Positions 49,544 to 58,616 of a stretch of DNA of 64,000 nt are shown here, piece after piece. Within the stretch, counting starts at the first letter, position 1, and every line of letters starts with the position of its first letter. The translations under genes were made by a program, and so were the position numbers. Source of the DNA: Enterococcus raffinosus (GTDB lineage: Bacteria > Bacillota > Bacilli > Lactobacillales > Enterococcaceae); assembly GCF_018917525.1 (NCBI RefSeq), contig NZ_JAHLOS010000006.1, positions 92,383-156,382 on the forward strand, in the 5' to 3' direction. The notes below the pieces were generated by a model. It made no database searches. It was not told where the DNA came from and saw only the letters and a program-made list of their open reading frames with translations.

Positions 49544-52144
49544 TCATTCTAGCTTATTAAATTCTTCAATAATGTTACTGCTCCGGAGTCCTCTAGCCAA
49601 ATTAACGCTGATGAGATAGCACAAGCCGAAAATACAAAAGTTGAGTCCAACAACCGGCAATACAGGATAGTCAAACCTTAGCCCTAGCAAATAAATCTGA
49701 GAATAATTATATTGAAGCTTTGTAATTATGATTGAGACTGCGGTTGATATAGCGATTGAAACGAAGACAAATAAGGTGCTTTCAAAAGCAATCATTTTCT
49801 CTAACTCTTTAAAGGATAAGCCCAATGCTTTAAACAGATAAAGTTCTCGCTTTCGCGTTTCGATACGATACTTCAGACTATTGATTAGATTAATGATGAC
49901 TAACAATAAAACAACAAGCGCTATCCCAAAAACATAGACGATTTCTTTCCGATAGATAGAATACAGCTGTTCCTTTTCAGCGATCAGACTTCTGGCAGTG
50001 ACTTGCTGATTTATCACAGCCAAGCGGATAAGCTGTTCTTCAATCGACTCCTTCTGGACGTTAGTTAGCTCAGCATTTGCATTGACATTGATTGTTTCAT
50101 AGGTGTACCTAGGGACGATTTTTTGATAAGCCTGATCACTCATTATTATTAATGGATATCCCTGTTCTATTAATGATACTTCTTGCATATAAGGATAATA
50201 GGCAATTGCAAGGATCTTCATTTTCTTTTGCGAATAGTCTGTCTGATTGTCAGTCATTTTCCAGTAATCTTCGCTTTTAGTTTCAAAGTTCGAGGCGTAC
50301 CTCACTGTAAGAGTCTGACCTAGCTGATAACTCATCAGCTGTTCCCCGTTTTTAAAATAACCCACTGACCCTTTTGATGGGCCGGAAGTACTAGTTGTAG
50401 GAATGGCAAGAATCACTTCATTTTCACTCAGATTTTCAGGGTCAAAATTACCAGCCTTCAAATAATTCTTTAATTTCTTTAGAGCATTTGAATTATAGCC
50501 CTTTAATTTCGTATGATAAACTGCTTCTCCCTGAAGCTTACCGGTCAATGAAAAGCCATAATTTTTTAAAACGATCTCGTCTTTTTCCTTCAAAAATTGC
50601 TCATTGCGATCAACACCAGAATCAATAACTTTAACCGGCAAAGCGCTTTGCGTCTCTATTTCCTTTATCCCCTTAATCTTCTCAATCTTTGAAAAAACCT
50701 CCGGCTTGATACCTAGACGAGCATCCAGATCATCGTAAGTAGTCAGTAAATAGTCGCTATTGTAGAAACTCGTAGTTTTTCTAATTTGTTGATTTTCTTT
50801 TGCTAAAATCGCTTGGTAAAACAAGCTAATAAATAACGTTGAAGCCAAAATTAAGGACATAACAATAAAAAGAGAAGTTTTTACATCTCTAAAAATATAT
50901 TTTAGCCCCAACTGCTGGTAGAAGGTTGATTTGTTAGAGGTGTCTGTTAATCGGAAGAAATGCAAATCTGATTCCCCACTGGTATCATTACCAAAGATGG
51001 TGTCGGTTACTGAACCAGCATTTATCGCATTCGCACCAAGATGGCCCACCATCAGAATTGTCAAAAAGAAACAAAGAAGGCAAATAGCAATCGGTAAAAC
51101 TGGAATAATCAAATCAAATTGATCTGCCTTGCCCCAGAAATAAATGTCGATATTCTGATCCTTAGAAAGAAGCGTGACAAGATAAGAACAGCCGTAACCT
51201 GTGATGATCCCGATTGGCAAACAGACTAAAGTCAGGCCGCTGAGTTCCATAAGAATCATCTTTCTTATTTGCTTTTTGGTTAATCCTAACGCGCGTAAAA
51301 TACCGAACTGATCTTTTCTTACCATTAAAGCGATTCGATGGATTCCAAAAATAACAATTGCACAAATAGCAATCATCAGTGCCCCCATTTGAACATCCAG
51401 CAACAGTAAATCTTCTGTATTTTCTTTCCAAACATTTTCTCTAATTTGCTTATCTCTTAGGTTTAATTGCTGTTTTATTTTCGTTAGTTTCTGCTTATTA
51501 CCGCCTTCACCAAACGCGATTGAAGCCGTCAGATCCTTGTCATGATCGTTTTTCATGTCCAAGTCTGTATACAGGGTGACCACTGCAGCTCTTTTATGAA
51601 AAGCCTGATCGCTAATGATTCCAACCAGCTTAAATTTTTCCGTCACTACCTTATTTGTAGAATTATTATAGCTGACCGGTACAGCTACTTCCTGATCAAG
51701 AGTCGGATTGATCCCTAGATTCAACAATGCCCATTTTTCTGCAACGATTTCTTGAGGCATTTTCGGCATTCTTCCTTTTAGGAGTTTTGCTACCGCAAGT
51801 ATCTCTTCGGAATTTGAGGCACGCAATATGCCTCTTTGTGAATCTTTTGTTTGAATATTTCCTAACTGCTTTCCAATGCCTAAGTGCTTGATTTCAGAAT
51901 TTTGCTTGAGCAGATATATCTGTTCAGCATCCAAGCCGCTAATTTCGTAATCAATTGCCGTGTAGATAAACAAATTTTGTTTGGCGATCACGCGATGATT
52001 CGTGTGCAAGAGCGTCAATATACTGAAAATCAATGTGATTGATAGCAGTAGACTAAGGATAAGTGCGAAGGAGTTTTTTCGATAGTCTTTAACAAAACGG
52101 ATTGTTAGCCCTAATAGCATATTTTTCGTTTCAATTTTATCCAT
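49544..52144 (-). CDS. ABC transporter permease, FtsX/MacB type
   Basis: The 866-residue membrane protein has one N-terminal membrane helix (about 22-42), a large extracellular domain, a first FtsX helix bundle (about 255-370 with RALGLTKKQIRKMILMELSG), then a second helix plus extracellular domain and a second bundle (about 750-860 with KALGLSFKELEKMIAFES). This two-FtsX-domain layout is typical of exporters or mechanotransmission permeases for peptide antibiotics. The ATG at 52144 follows GGAGG by 6 nt and overlaps the ATPase stop. With the two-component genes upstream it resembles a peptide-detoxification module. Confidence 0.88.
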   Translation of the reverse strand: MDKIETKNMLLGLTIRFVKDYRKNSFALILSLLLSITLIFSILTLLHTNHRVIAKQNLFIYTAIDYEISGLDAEQIYLLKQNSEIKHLGIGKQLGNIQTKDSQRGILRASNSEEILAVAKLLKGRMPKMPQEIVAEKWALLNLGINPTLDQEVAVPVSYNNSTNKVVTEKFKLVGIISDQAFHKRAAVVTLYTDLDMKNDHDKDLTASIAFGEGGNKQKLTKIKQQLNLRDKQIRENVWKENTEDLLLLDVQMGALMIAICAIVIFGIHRIALMVRKDQFGILRALGLTKKQIRKMILMELSGLTLVCLPIGIITGYGCSYLVTLLSKDQNIDIYFWGKADQFDLIIPVLPIAICLLCFFLTILMVGHLGANAINAGSVTDTIFGNDTSGESDLHFFRLTDTSNKSTFYQQLGLKYIFRDVKTSLFIVMSLILASTLFISLFYQAILAKENQQIRKTTSFYNSDYLLTTYDDLDARLGIKPEVFSKIEKIKGIKEIETQSALPVKVIDSGVDRNEQFLKEKDEIVLKNYGFSLTGKLQGEAVYHTKLKGYNSNALKKLKNYLKAGNFDPENLSENEVILAIPTTSTSGPSKGSVGYFKNGEQLMSYQLGQTLTVRYASNFETKSEDYWKMTDNQTDYSQKKMKILAIAYYPYMQEVSLIEQGYPLIIMSDQAYQKIVPRYTYETINVNANAELTNVQKESIEEQLIRLAVINQQVTARSLIAEKEQLYSIYRKEIVYVFGIALVVLLLVIINLINSLKYRIETRKRELYLFKALGLSFKELEKMIAFESTLFVFVSIAISTAVSIIITKLQYNYSQIYLLGLRFDYPVLPVVGLNFCIFGLCYLISVNLARGLRSSNIIEEFNKLE

Positions 52145-52817
52145 CACGCACCTCCGATACTAAGATGCCATCTTCCATTCGAATGATTCGATCAGCCAAT
52201 TGTGCAACTCCCTCATCATGGGTAATGATCACCATCGTTTGTTTAAATTTACTACTGGTAATTCTTAGTAATCCAAGCACATCCTGCCCGGTTTTAGAAT
52301 CCAAATTCCCCGTCGGCTCATCTGCAAAAATAATCACTGGTTTGGTCGCTAATGCTCTGGCAATTGCGACACGTTGCTGCTGCCCTCCTGATAACTCATT
52401 TGGATGACTATTTACCTTATCCGTTAGCCGTAAAAGAGTAATCAGCTCAGAAATATACTCCTTATCAATCTTTTTTCCATCTAATAGAATCGGAACAACG
52501 ATATTTTCCCACACAGTCAACATAGGAACCAAATTGTATTTCTGAAACACGAAACCGATATTCCTTCTGCGGAAAATCGTCAAGGCTTCATCATTCAACT
52601 TTTCGATATTCTTGCCATGAACCTTTACTTCCCCTTTTGTTGGTTGATCCAAGCCGCCAAGAATATGCAGCAACGTAGATTTTCCGCTGCCACTAGTTCC
52701 TACGATCGCTAAAAATTCCCCGCGATTGATTGTTAAGTCGATTCCTCTTAGTGCTAGTACTTTTGCATCGCCTTGACCATAGGTTTTTTCAACTCCGATT
52801 GTTTGTATGATTTCCAT
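52137..52817 (-). CDS. ABC transporter ATP-binding protein (LolD/BceA-like)
   Basis: The 226-residue ATPase has Walker A GTSGSGKSTLL, signature LSGGQQQRVAIARAL and Walker B VIIFADEPTGNLDS, the usual set for MacB/BceA ATPases. It overlaps the permease start by 8 bases. It is preceded by a response-regulator-type promoter with a perfect inverted repeat upstream. Confidence 0.93.
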   Translation of the reverse strand: MEIIQTIGVEKTYGQGDAKVLALRGIDLTINRGEFLAIVGTSGSGKSTLLHILGGLDQPTKGEVKVHGKNIEKLNDEALTIFRRRNIGFVFQKYNLVPMLTVWENIVVPILLDGKKIDKEYISELITLLRLTDKVNSHPNELSGGQQQRVAIARALATKPVIIFADEPTGNLDSKTGQDVLGLLRITSSKFKQTMVIITHDEGVAQLADRIIRMEDGILVSEVRDG

Positions 52818-52846
52818 TTCTACTCACCTCCAAGAAAAAAGTTTGC

Positions 52847-52876
52847 ATCGTATCTCTACAATCCAAACTATAGCAA
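52847..52876 (-). promoter_or_regulatory. Promoter of the ABC transporter genes
   Basis: TTGCTA (52876-52871) and TACGAT (52852-52847) are 18 bp apart on the minus strand. The transporter therefore seems to have a promoter separate from the regulatory genes. Confidence 0.55.
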
Positions 52877-52895
52877 GAAAATATCTCCAGGTTGT

Positions 52896-52920
52896 CTCTC
52901 AAAAGTATCAGTTTTGAGAG
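52896..52920. promoter_or_regulatory. Response-regulator operator candidate
   Basis: CTCTCAAAA and TTTTGAGAG are 9-bp perfect inverted arms 7 bp apart. The site is 20-44 bp upstream of the transporter -35 box and just past the kinase stop, matching where BceR-type regulators bind. Confidence 0.65.
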
Positions 52921-52923
52921 ATT

Positions 52924-53829
52924 CTATTCTGCGGGAAGATAAATGGAAAAAGAGCTGCCTTGTCCCATTTCTGAAGTCAATTTAATATAACCGCTCTGAG
53001 CCTCAATTATTTGTCGCGCAAGATAAAGACCAACGCCGATACCTGGCTGATCCGCAACGTCTTCACTGCGGTAAAATCGCTGAAAAATTCTATTTTGTTC
53101 ATTTTCAGAAATGCCGTTGCCTTCATCCTGAACACGGATCTTAGTAAACATAGGTGTGCTTTCAACCATCATTTGGATATTGCTGCCAGCGGGGCTATAC
53201 TTAATCGCATTGTCTAAAATATTAGACAACGCCTCGCTCGTCCATTTCCGATCATAAAGAGCAGATTCCTCTGACTCCTCTATCGTTAGAGTGATTTCTT
53301 TTTCCAGCAGATTTGTTTGAAATTGTTTTTTCACTGAGACAAGTAATGGGGCTACCGGCTGGTTCTTGACAACTGGAGCGATCGTTCCAGTTTCAAGTCG
53401 AGACATTTTTACTAGTGCTTTAATCAAAAAATCTAATTTTTCTGATTGTTGAGAAATCAACTTAATCTCAGGGGATTCCTGTTGATCCTTTTCTGCTAAT
53501 AATTGTGCGTACAATAGGATATTAGCAATAGGCGTCACACACTGATGTGAAATATCAGAGATTAATGTTTGGATCACCTGTTTTTGCTCTGTGAGACTCT
53601 CAGCAGTCACAAGGGTACTCGATAAATAGTTATATAGATCATTTTCCAATGATGATAGCTGCGACTCTTCATAATTGGTTAATTTCAAATTGCCGTTTGC
53701 TGCAGCGGCAACCATTTCCTGAAGGGAATCAATCACCCTTTTCTGCTTTCGCCTAAAGTAAATCAGACAAATGGTGCCACAGCAAACAACGCCAAACAAA
53801 AATACAACAACCATAATTCCCCAATCCAT
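52924..53829 (-). CDS. Sensor histidine kinase
   Basis: The 301-residue kinase has a single N-terminal membrane helix (about 4-25) and no sizeable external sensor domain. The dimerisation segment carries His95 in LISDISHQCVTPIANI, and the ATPase part has the N box NILDNAIKYSPAG, DEGNGIS and GIGVGLYLARQII. Having no sensor of its own, it may receive signals through the ABC permease, as Bce-type kinases do. The start at 53829 follows GGAGGTGA. It partners the response regulator 4 bases upstream. Confidence 0.9.
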   Translation of the reverse strand: MDWGIMVVVFLFGVVCCGTICLIYFRRKQKRVIDSLQEMVAAAANGNLKLTNYEESQLSSLENDLYNYLSSTLVTAESLTEQKQVIQTLISDISHQCVTPIANILLYAQLLAEKDQQESPEIKLISQQSEKLDFLIKALVKMSRLETGTIAPVVKNQPVAPLLVSVKKQFQTNLLEKEITLTIEESEESALYDRKWTSEALSNILDNAIKYSPAGSNIQMMVESTPMFTKIRVQDEGNGISENEQNRIFQRFYRSEDVADQPGIGVGLYLARQIIEAQSGYIKLTSEMGQGSSFSIYLPAE

Positions 53830-53833
53830 TCCG

Positions 53834-54499
53834 TCACCTCCAACTATAACCAATCCCGTAAACAGTTTTTATATATTTAGGATGACTTGGATCATCACCG
53901 ATTTTTTTCCGCAGACGTTGAATAACCACCGTCAACGCGTGCTCATCCACAAATTCACTATCACCAGACCAAACCTTATCTATCAAATAACTGCGCTTCA
54001 ATGTTGCTCCTTGATTATTCAATAACAAGTAAAGCAAACGCTGTTCCGTTTTGCTTAATTCAATTAAACTTTCAGAAACGTAAAACACCATCGCTTCAAA
54101 ATCAAACACGAGATGATCAATGACAAACTTTCGTTGCGGAGTGATCTGTCTTAACTGAACAGCCACGCGAGCACGAAGGATCATCAAGCTAAATGGTTTC
54201 ACCAGATAGTCATTCGCCCCTGCCTCCAGTCCAAGGATAATGTCCGATTCCAAATCATTTGCTGTGATAATGATGATTGGAACTTTGCTCGTTTGACGAA
54301 TTTCTTTTAAAAATAACATCCCGTGACCATCAGGAAGATTTAAATCCAATAGCATCAAATCTATCGCGAAGTTATTTAAAATCTGCTTTGCTTCGCTAAT
54401 TTTTTTGCACTGATAGAAAACCTTATCCTCTTGATCTAATGCCATTTTGATCCCATCATTTAAGTCAGTATCATCTTCTAAAATCAGTATTCTTTTCAT
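53834..54499 (-). CDS. OmpR/PhoB family response regulator
   Basis: The 221-residue regulator has the receiver domain with Asp9-Asp10, phospho-acceptor Asp52 (LMLLDLNLPDG) and Lys in LVKPFS. The winged-helix DNA-binding domain (about 125-221) includes ELSKTEQRLLYLLL and LTVVIQRLRKKIG. It should bind the inverted repeat at 52896-52920 and turn on the transporter. AGGAGG precedes the ATG. Confidence 0.92.
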   Translation of the reverse strand: MKRILILEDDTDLNDGIKMALDQEDKVFYQCKKISEAKQILNNFAIDLMLLDLNLPDGHGMLFLKEIRQTSKVPIIIITANDLESDIILGLEAGANDYLVKPFSLMILRARVAVQLRQITPQRKFVIDHLVFDFEAMVFYVSESLIELSKTEQRLLYLLLNNQGATLKRSYLIDKVWSGDSEFVDEHALTVVIQRLRKKIGDDPSHPKYIKTVYGIGYSWR

Positions 54500-54682
54500 T
54501 TCTGCCTCCTAACCGAGCGCTTACCTCTTCACTTAATATTATACGGGCAAGGCAGCAGATAAAGAAGTTCATTTTTTTTCGAAAAAATAATAAGAAATTT
54601 TTTATTAACTTTTAAAATACTATTTTTTAACCCATCAATCACTGTTAAAATAGAGGCTATACACTAAGAAAAGGAGACTACT

Positions 54683-54955
54683 ATGCGAGGAACAGTTTCA
54701 ACTGACCAACGTGTTTACCACTATGAATCACCTTTTTTAAAACAAGGAGAGCATGGGCTGACGCTTAGCCAATTGCGTGCTCAATTTATTAAAGAACTGC
54801 TGAATAATCCGCGAGCAAAATATGTGACAGAAAACTACGCCCTAGAAAAAGAGCAGCGTCGAATCAATGTCTGGAAAAAAGATGGAAAGACGCTTTCTGA
54901 GGATGAATTGTTGCGAATCGATACAATTATCCCGCGAATCTTTGAAACAAACTAA
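54683..54955 (+). CDS. Small hypothetical protein, 90 aa
   Basis: The protein is soluble, with mixed charge, no membrane segment and no recognised domain. Helices rich in Glu and Arg dominate (QLRAQFIKELLNN, EDELLRIDTIIPRIF). AAGGAG lies before the ATG and a terminator follows, so the gene is probably real. It is not linked to a neighbour. Confidence 0.6.
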   Translation: MRGTVSTDQRVYHYESPFLKQGEHGLTLSQLRAQFIKELLNNPRAKYVTENYALEKEQRRINVWKKDGKTLSEDELLRIDTIIPRIFETN

Positions 54956-54967
54956 ATCAAGATGAAC

Positions 54968-55006
54968 AAAAAACACGCTCTCAACCAAGTGAGAACGTGT
55001 TTTTTT
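54968..55006. terminator. Bidirectional terminator
   Basis: AAAAAACACGCTCTCA and TGAGAACGTGTTTTTT pair over 15-16 bp with one mismatch, flanked by A- and T-runs. It separates the small gene from recQ. Confidence 0.8.
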
Positions 55007-55011
55007 AACGA

Positions 55012-56763
55012 TTAATTTTCCTTTTTCAAAAGCGCTAAAAATTGCTCGCCATAATTATCCAGCTTACTTTTGCCGACTCCTTTGATTTGTAAAAATTCTA
55101 GAGAAGTTTGTGGCTGCTTTTCTGCTAGCTCCATCAATGTTTTATCAGAGAAAATCACATATGGCGGTAGATTTTTTTCTTGCGCCAGTTGAGAACGCAA
55201 GCTTCGCATCTCTTCAAAAAGTGCGTCATCTGCAACTAATTGTTTCACAGGTGCCTGCTTACGATAAACCTCCTGTTTGCCTAGGAGAACCGAAATTCCC
55301 TGCTCGGAAACAGTTAACAGAGGGTATTGTCCTTCAGAAGGTACCAAGTAATGCTCAGCCGTCAAGTAGTCGATCAAACCGGCTACCTCTTTTTGCGAAT
55401 ACTCCTTCATCAAGCCATAAGTTGGCAGCTGTTCGAAGCGCCATTGTTTAATTTTTTGATCATTCGATCCGGTTAAAACTTTCGCAACGAGGGCTTTCCC
55501 AAATTTTTCTCCCATCCGCTTTACACAGGATAACACTTTTTGCGTATCGGTGGTGATATCCACCAGCTCTCTATCATCTAAACAGTTGCTGCATTTTCCG
55601 CAATCCGGCTGATCCTCACCAAAGTAGTTCAAAATATAACGCTGCAAGCACATTTGAGTGTGCCCATATTGATTCATTTCTCGCAATTTCGTATATTCAT
55701 TTTGTTGATACGAGCTTTCTGACTGAGATTGTTCAATAAAAAATTTTTGAACCTGAAGATCCTGCGGCGCATATAATAAGACAGCCTCACTTGGCAGTCC
55801 ATCACGACCAGCACGACCGGCTTCTTGATAATAAGATTCTAGATTTCCCGGAATCTGCACGTGAATCACAAAACGAACATTACTTTTATTGATCCCCATA
55901 CCAAAAGCATTAGTGGCAATCATCACTTCAATGCGGTCAAATAAAAAATCCTCTTGATTCTGCATACGCTCGGCGTCATTCAAGCCACCATGATATTTAC
56001 CGACAGAAAACTGCTGATGCTTCAATAAATGATACAAACGCTCCACCTCTTTGCGGGTAGAAGCATAGATAATACCTGATTGTCCCTGATTTAACTTTAA
56101 ATACTCCGTCAGATACAGATCCTTTTGATCCTTGACCACTTGAAACGCCAGATTTTCTCGTGCAAAGCCCGTTTTGATCTCATTTTCTTTTGAAATATGT
56201 AATAGACTTGAAATATCATCTGCGACTTGTGGAGTTGCGGTCGCGGTCAACGCGATAACTGTCGGCTGCTGATCGAAATTCGCAATGGTTTCCGCTAATT
56301 TTAAATAGCTTGGGCGAAAATCATGTCCCCACTGAGAAATACAATGAGCTTCATCGACAGCTAAAAGTTCGATCGGTACATAACGCAACAACTCGCGAAA
56401 ATCCGCTGATTCTAAGCGCTCTGGTGCAACATACAGCAATTTGATCTCGCCGCGCGCAGCCTTTCGTACGCGTTCATTCATCTCAAGATTCGACAATGTA
56501 CTATTAATAAATGCAGCAGGAATGCCCACTTCATTCAAACTATCAACCTGATCTTTCATTAAGGAAATCAAAGGAGAGATGACTAAAGTTAAACCTTCCA
56601 GAACAAGTGCAGGTAATTGGTAACAAATCGACTTTCCCCCACCGGTCGGCATGATCCCTAAAACATTCTGCTTCTGCAAAACCTTTTGGATGATCTCCTC
56701 TTGCCCATTCCGAAATTGTGTATAACCAAATTTTTCTGATAATAGAGCTTTAATTCGTTCCAT
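55012..56763 (-). CDS. recQ: ATP-dependent DNA helicase RecQ
   Basis: The 583-residue helicase has motif 0 FGYTQFRNGQEEII, Walker A MPTGGGKSICYQLP, motif II AVDEAHCISQWGHDFR, and motif VI QEAGRAGRDG. Zinc-binding cysteines lie in CLQRYILNYFG and CGKCSNC, a winged helix follows, and an HRDC domain ends it (about 510-580). It unwinds DNA in recombination and repair. AAAGGGC precedes the ATG. It is monocistronic. Confidence 0.95.
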   Translation of the reverse strand: MERIKALLSEKFGYTQFRNGQEEIIQKVLQKQNVLGIMPTGGGKSICYQLPALVLEGLTLVISPLISLMKDQVDSLNEVGIPAAFINSTLSNLEMNERVRKAARGEIKLLYVAPERLESADFRELLRYVPIELLAVDEAHCISQWGHDFRPSYLKLAETIANFDQQPTVIALTATATPQVADDISSLLHISKENEIKTGFARENLAFQVVKDQKDLYLTEYLKLNQGQSGIIYASTRKEVERLYHLLKHQQFSVGKYHGGLNDAERMQNQEDFLFDRIEVMIATNAFGMGINKSNVRFVIHVQIPGNLESYYQEAGRAGRDGLPSEAVLLYAPQDLQVQKFFIEQSQSESSYQQNEYTKLREMNQYGHTQMCLQRYILNYFGEDQPDCGKCSNCLDDRELVDITTDTQKVLSCVKRMGEKFGKALVAKVLTGSNDQKIKQWRFEQLPTYGLMKEYSQKEVAGLIDYLTAEHYLVPSEGQYPLLTVSEQGISVLLGKQEVYRKQAPVKQLVADDALFEEMRSLRSQLAQEKNLPPYVIFSDKTLMELAEKQPQTSLEFLQIKGVGKSKLDNYGEQFLALLKKEN

Positions 56764-56895
56764 AAATGTGCCCTTTCTTGATTAAATTGGGCCTAAAAGA
56801 CCAAAACGACATTTATTTGGTAAAAATTCTGAAGCTGTTACTTTCAACTACATTATTGAAATAGTACTACAGCTGGAATTAAACATCATTTAATC

Positions 56896-56924
56896 AGTAT
56901 ACTCAAATGACTATCACCTAGCAA
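56896..56924 (-). promoter_or_regulatory. Promoter of recQ
   Basis: TTGCTA (56924-56919) and TATACT (56901-56896) are 17 bp apart on the minus strand, with a leader of about 130 nt. Confidence 0.65.
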
Positions 56925-56997
56925 GCCGCGATGAGAAGCTGTATAATCATAATCTATCGAAACATGATAAATAGCCCACTACTTTAGCGGGCAAAAA

Positions 56998-57077
56998 AAA
57001 TTGATTCGAATTTTGATGAAGAATTCAAATTTTATGAGACCGCCTCATCCCAACGTTGGATTTTTTTGATGAGGCGG
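56998..57077 (-). terminator. Paired hairpins behind the DUF2922-like gene
   Basis: CCGCCTCATC (57040-57049) and GATGAGGCGG (57068-57077) form a perfect 10-bp stem. A weaker TTTGAATT/AATTCGAA hairpin follows on the minus strand and runs into eight Ts near 56998. The rest of 56764-57089 holds the recQ leader and promoter. Confidence 0.55.
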
Positions 57078-57089
57078 AAACTCAACTAC

Positions 57090-57770
57090 TTACTCTCGTT
57101 TGCGCATACGATTCAGTAGCCGCTTACGTTTTTTCTTAGGTTTTGCTGGCGGAGATTCCTTGTTTGCGGACATGGCTGGTTCTTCCGCCTCTTCCTCGTA
57201 TTTCGCCGTAATGATCAGCTTCGCTGGCGTTGCTTGATCATCTAACACAATATCCTCCACGGAGGCGTCAGTTGGTAGACAAGCCGTAATGATCATTACC
57301 GCCTGACTTTCACTGATATCCTCTGGTTCCACACCCAGTGGCAGCTGGATTGTTTTGATTAACCAGCCCGGTTTTGGCTGCTCTTCGGTAATTGTAAAAT
57401 CCTCTGGAAAGCGTACTTCTCCTGTATTTTTTACAGACTTCGGCTGAGATTCTTCCTTCACAGGAGTTGATGCAACAACTGGCTGCGAGCCAACTGCTTC
57501 CAGCATGACGCTCATTGGATCATTGGCTGGTTGTTCGCTTTCTTCTGTATCATCAAAGATCGTGCTGACTTCTTTAACAATCATTTTTGCCCGCAAAACC
57601 TCCTTGAATAAAGCGACCCCGTCTTTTTCAAATAGGCCGATCTTGGTTAATTTGGTCAATGCTGTTTTGACTTGATCCGCGGTTTTTGTCGGGTCAAAGT
57701 GTTTAAATTTAAAATGATGGGATTTGCCAATGCCGTCAGCAAACTCCGCATCTAAAGTAATCGTTCTCAT
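57090..57770 (-). CDS. DUF2922-like protein with long charged C-terminus
   Basis: The 226-residue cytoplasmic protein has an N-terminal part (about 1-70; RTITLDAEFADGIGKSHHFKF, KEVLRAKMIVKEVST) resembling the DUF2922 family of unknown function. A Pro/Glu/Ser linker (about 75-130) follows. A second beta-rich segment (about 132-195) sits before a strongly basic tail (KPKKKRKRLLNRMRKRE) that could bind nucleic acid. DUF2922 proteins are usually about 75 residues, so this is an extended form. It follows the 57829 gene by 58 bases. Confidence 0.65.
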   Translation of the reverse strand: MRTITLDAEFADGIGKSHHFKFKHFDPTKTADQVKTALTKLTKIGLFEKDGVALFKEVLRAKMIVKEVSTIFDDTEESEQPANDPMSVMLEAVGSQPVVASTPVKEESQPKSVKNTGEVRFPEDFTITEEQPKPGWLIKTIQLPLGVEPEDISESQAVMIITACLPTDASVEDIVLDDQATPAKLIITAKYEEEAEEPAMSANKESPPAKPKKKRKRLLNRMRKRE

Positions 57771-57828
57771 AAATGGGTTCCATCCTTTTCGGTTTTTAGT
57801 TTGTTTTTCTTATTTACTTGGAAACTGG

Positions 57829-58212
57829 TCATGATTCAACCATGCCTTCCAACGGTTGATTGATCGTTTGACTAAATAATTGCTCAGTTTCTTCAGCGAC
57901 ATAGGTTTGCGCTGGGAATAATTTTGCAGATAATAATTGCCACTCTTTTTTTCCAAAGTATTCGGTAAAATAAATATAATAGCGACGCATCGCGGCAGTC
58001 GAGCGAGTTTTTAAGAAAATATAATTCGCTAGCCCTCTCAGAACACTTTTAAATTCTGATTCACAGAGTTCTGCTCGGACTTGTAATGCAATCAACATTT
58101 CGATGGTGGCCGTGCCATCTTTTGTCTCATGATAATACTTGCGAATCCGTTTTTCGACTGTTTTCCGTGACAGCGTAAAAAGTTTTTTATTCGTGATGCC
58201 ATATTCTTGCAA
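57829..58212 (-). CDS. Hypothetical helical protein, 127 aa
   Basis: No family is recognised. The protein is basic and mostly helical (LFTLSRKTVEKRIRKYYHE, LCESEFKSVLRGLANYIFLK, STAAMRRYYIYFTEYFG). The start is taken as TTG at 58212, since GGGGA stands 7 nt upstream. The ATG at 58230 lacks a ribosome site and the reading frame further upstream looks non-coding. It is probably co-transcribed with the DUF2922-like gene. Confidence 0.5.
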   Translation of the reverse strand: MQEYGITNKKLFTLSRKTVEKRIRKYYHETKDGTATIEMLIALQVRAELCESEFKSVLRGLANYIFLKTRSTAAMRRYYIYFTEYFGKKEWQLLSAKLFPAQTYVAEETEQLFSQTINQPLEGMVES

Positions 58213-58616
58213 ATAGTTTTCCCCTTTCATTTGGAATAATTCTTTGTTGAGATATCTACACCAACAACATACGCCTATTTCTACGGGATTTACACACCAA
58301 AAATTTGATTGCATCTAAAATATAAAAATTCTTATCGGATGAATCTGATAACAACGAGTCAACCGTGCCTATAAAATAATACCCGTAAGAAAAAATACCC
58401 ATATCTTTTTCAAAAAATAAGAAAAAAGCCAATCATTTGATCAGCTTTTGACGAAAATATCCAAGTATCTCCCTCTGGAATCCTTATTGCGAAGGTATTT
58501 CTCTATTTATAAATAGTGTTAAACGAGCTATCTTTTGTTTGGAATAGTATCTGTTAATCTCTATTTAAAATATTTTTTCTTAACCCATTTATACTTGCAA
58601 AGTCTAAACTATCCTC
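58213..58616. other. Intergenic region with palindrome and hairpin
   Basis: No gene is supported in these 404 bp. An imperfect 20-bp palindrome (TTATCGGAT-GA-ATCTGATAA-type, 58332-58351, one mismatch) could be an operator of the gene at 57829. A hairpin with AAAAAGC/GCTTTT arms (58423-58449) runs into Ts on the minus strand and may terminate the alpha/beta hydrolase transcript. Confidence 0.4.

Noticed and set aside
56940..57000. GCCCAC/GCGGGC hairpin as a plus-strand small-RNA terminator
   Set aside because: It is followed by As rather than Ts on the plus strand, and on the minus strand the Ts precede the hairpin.
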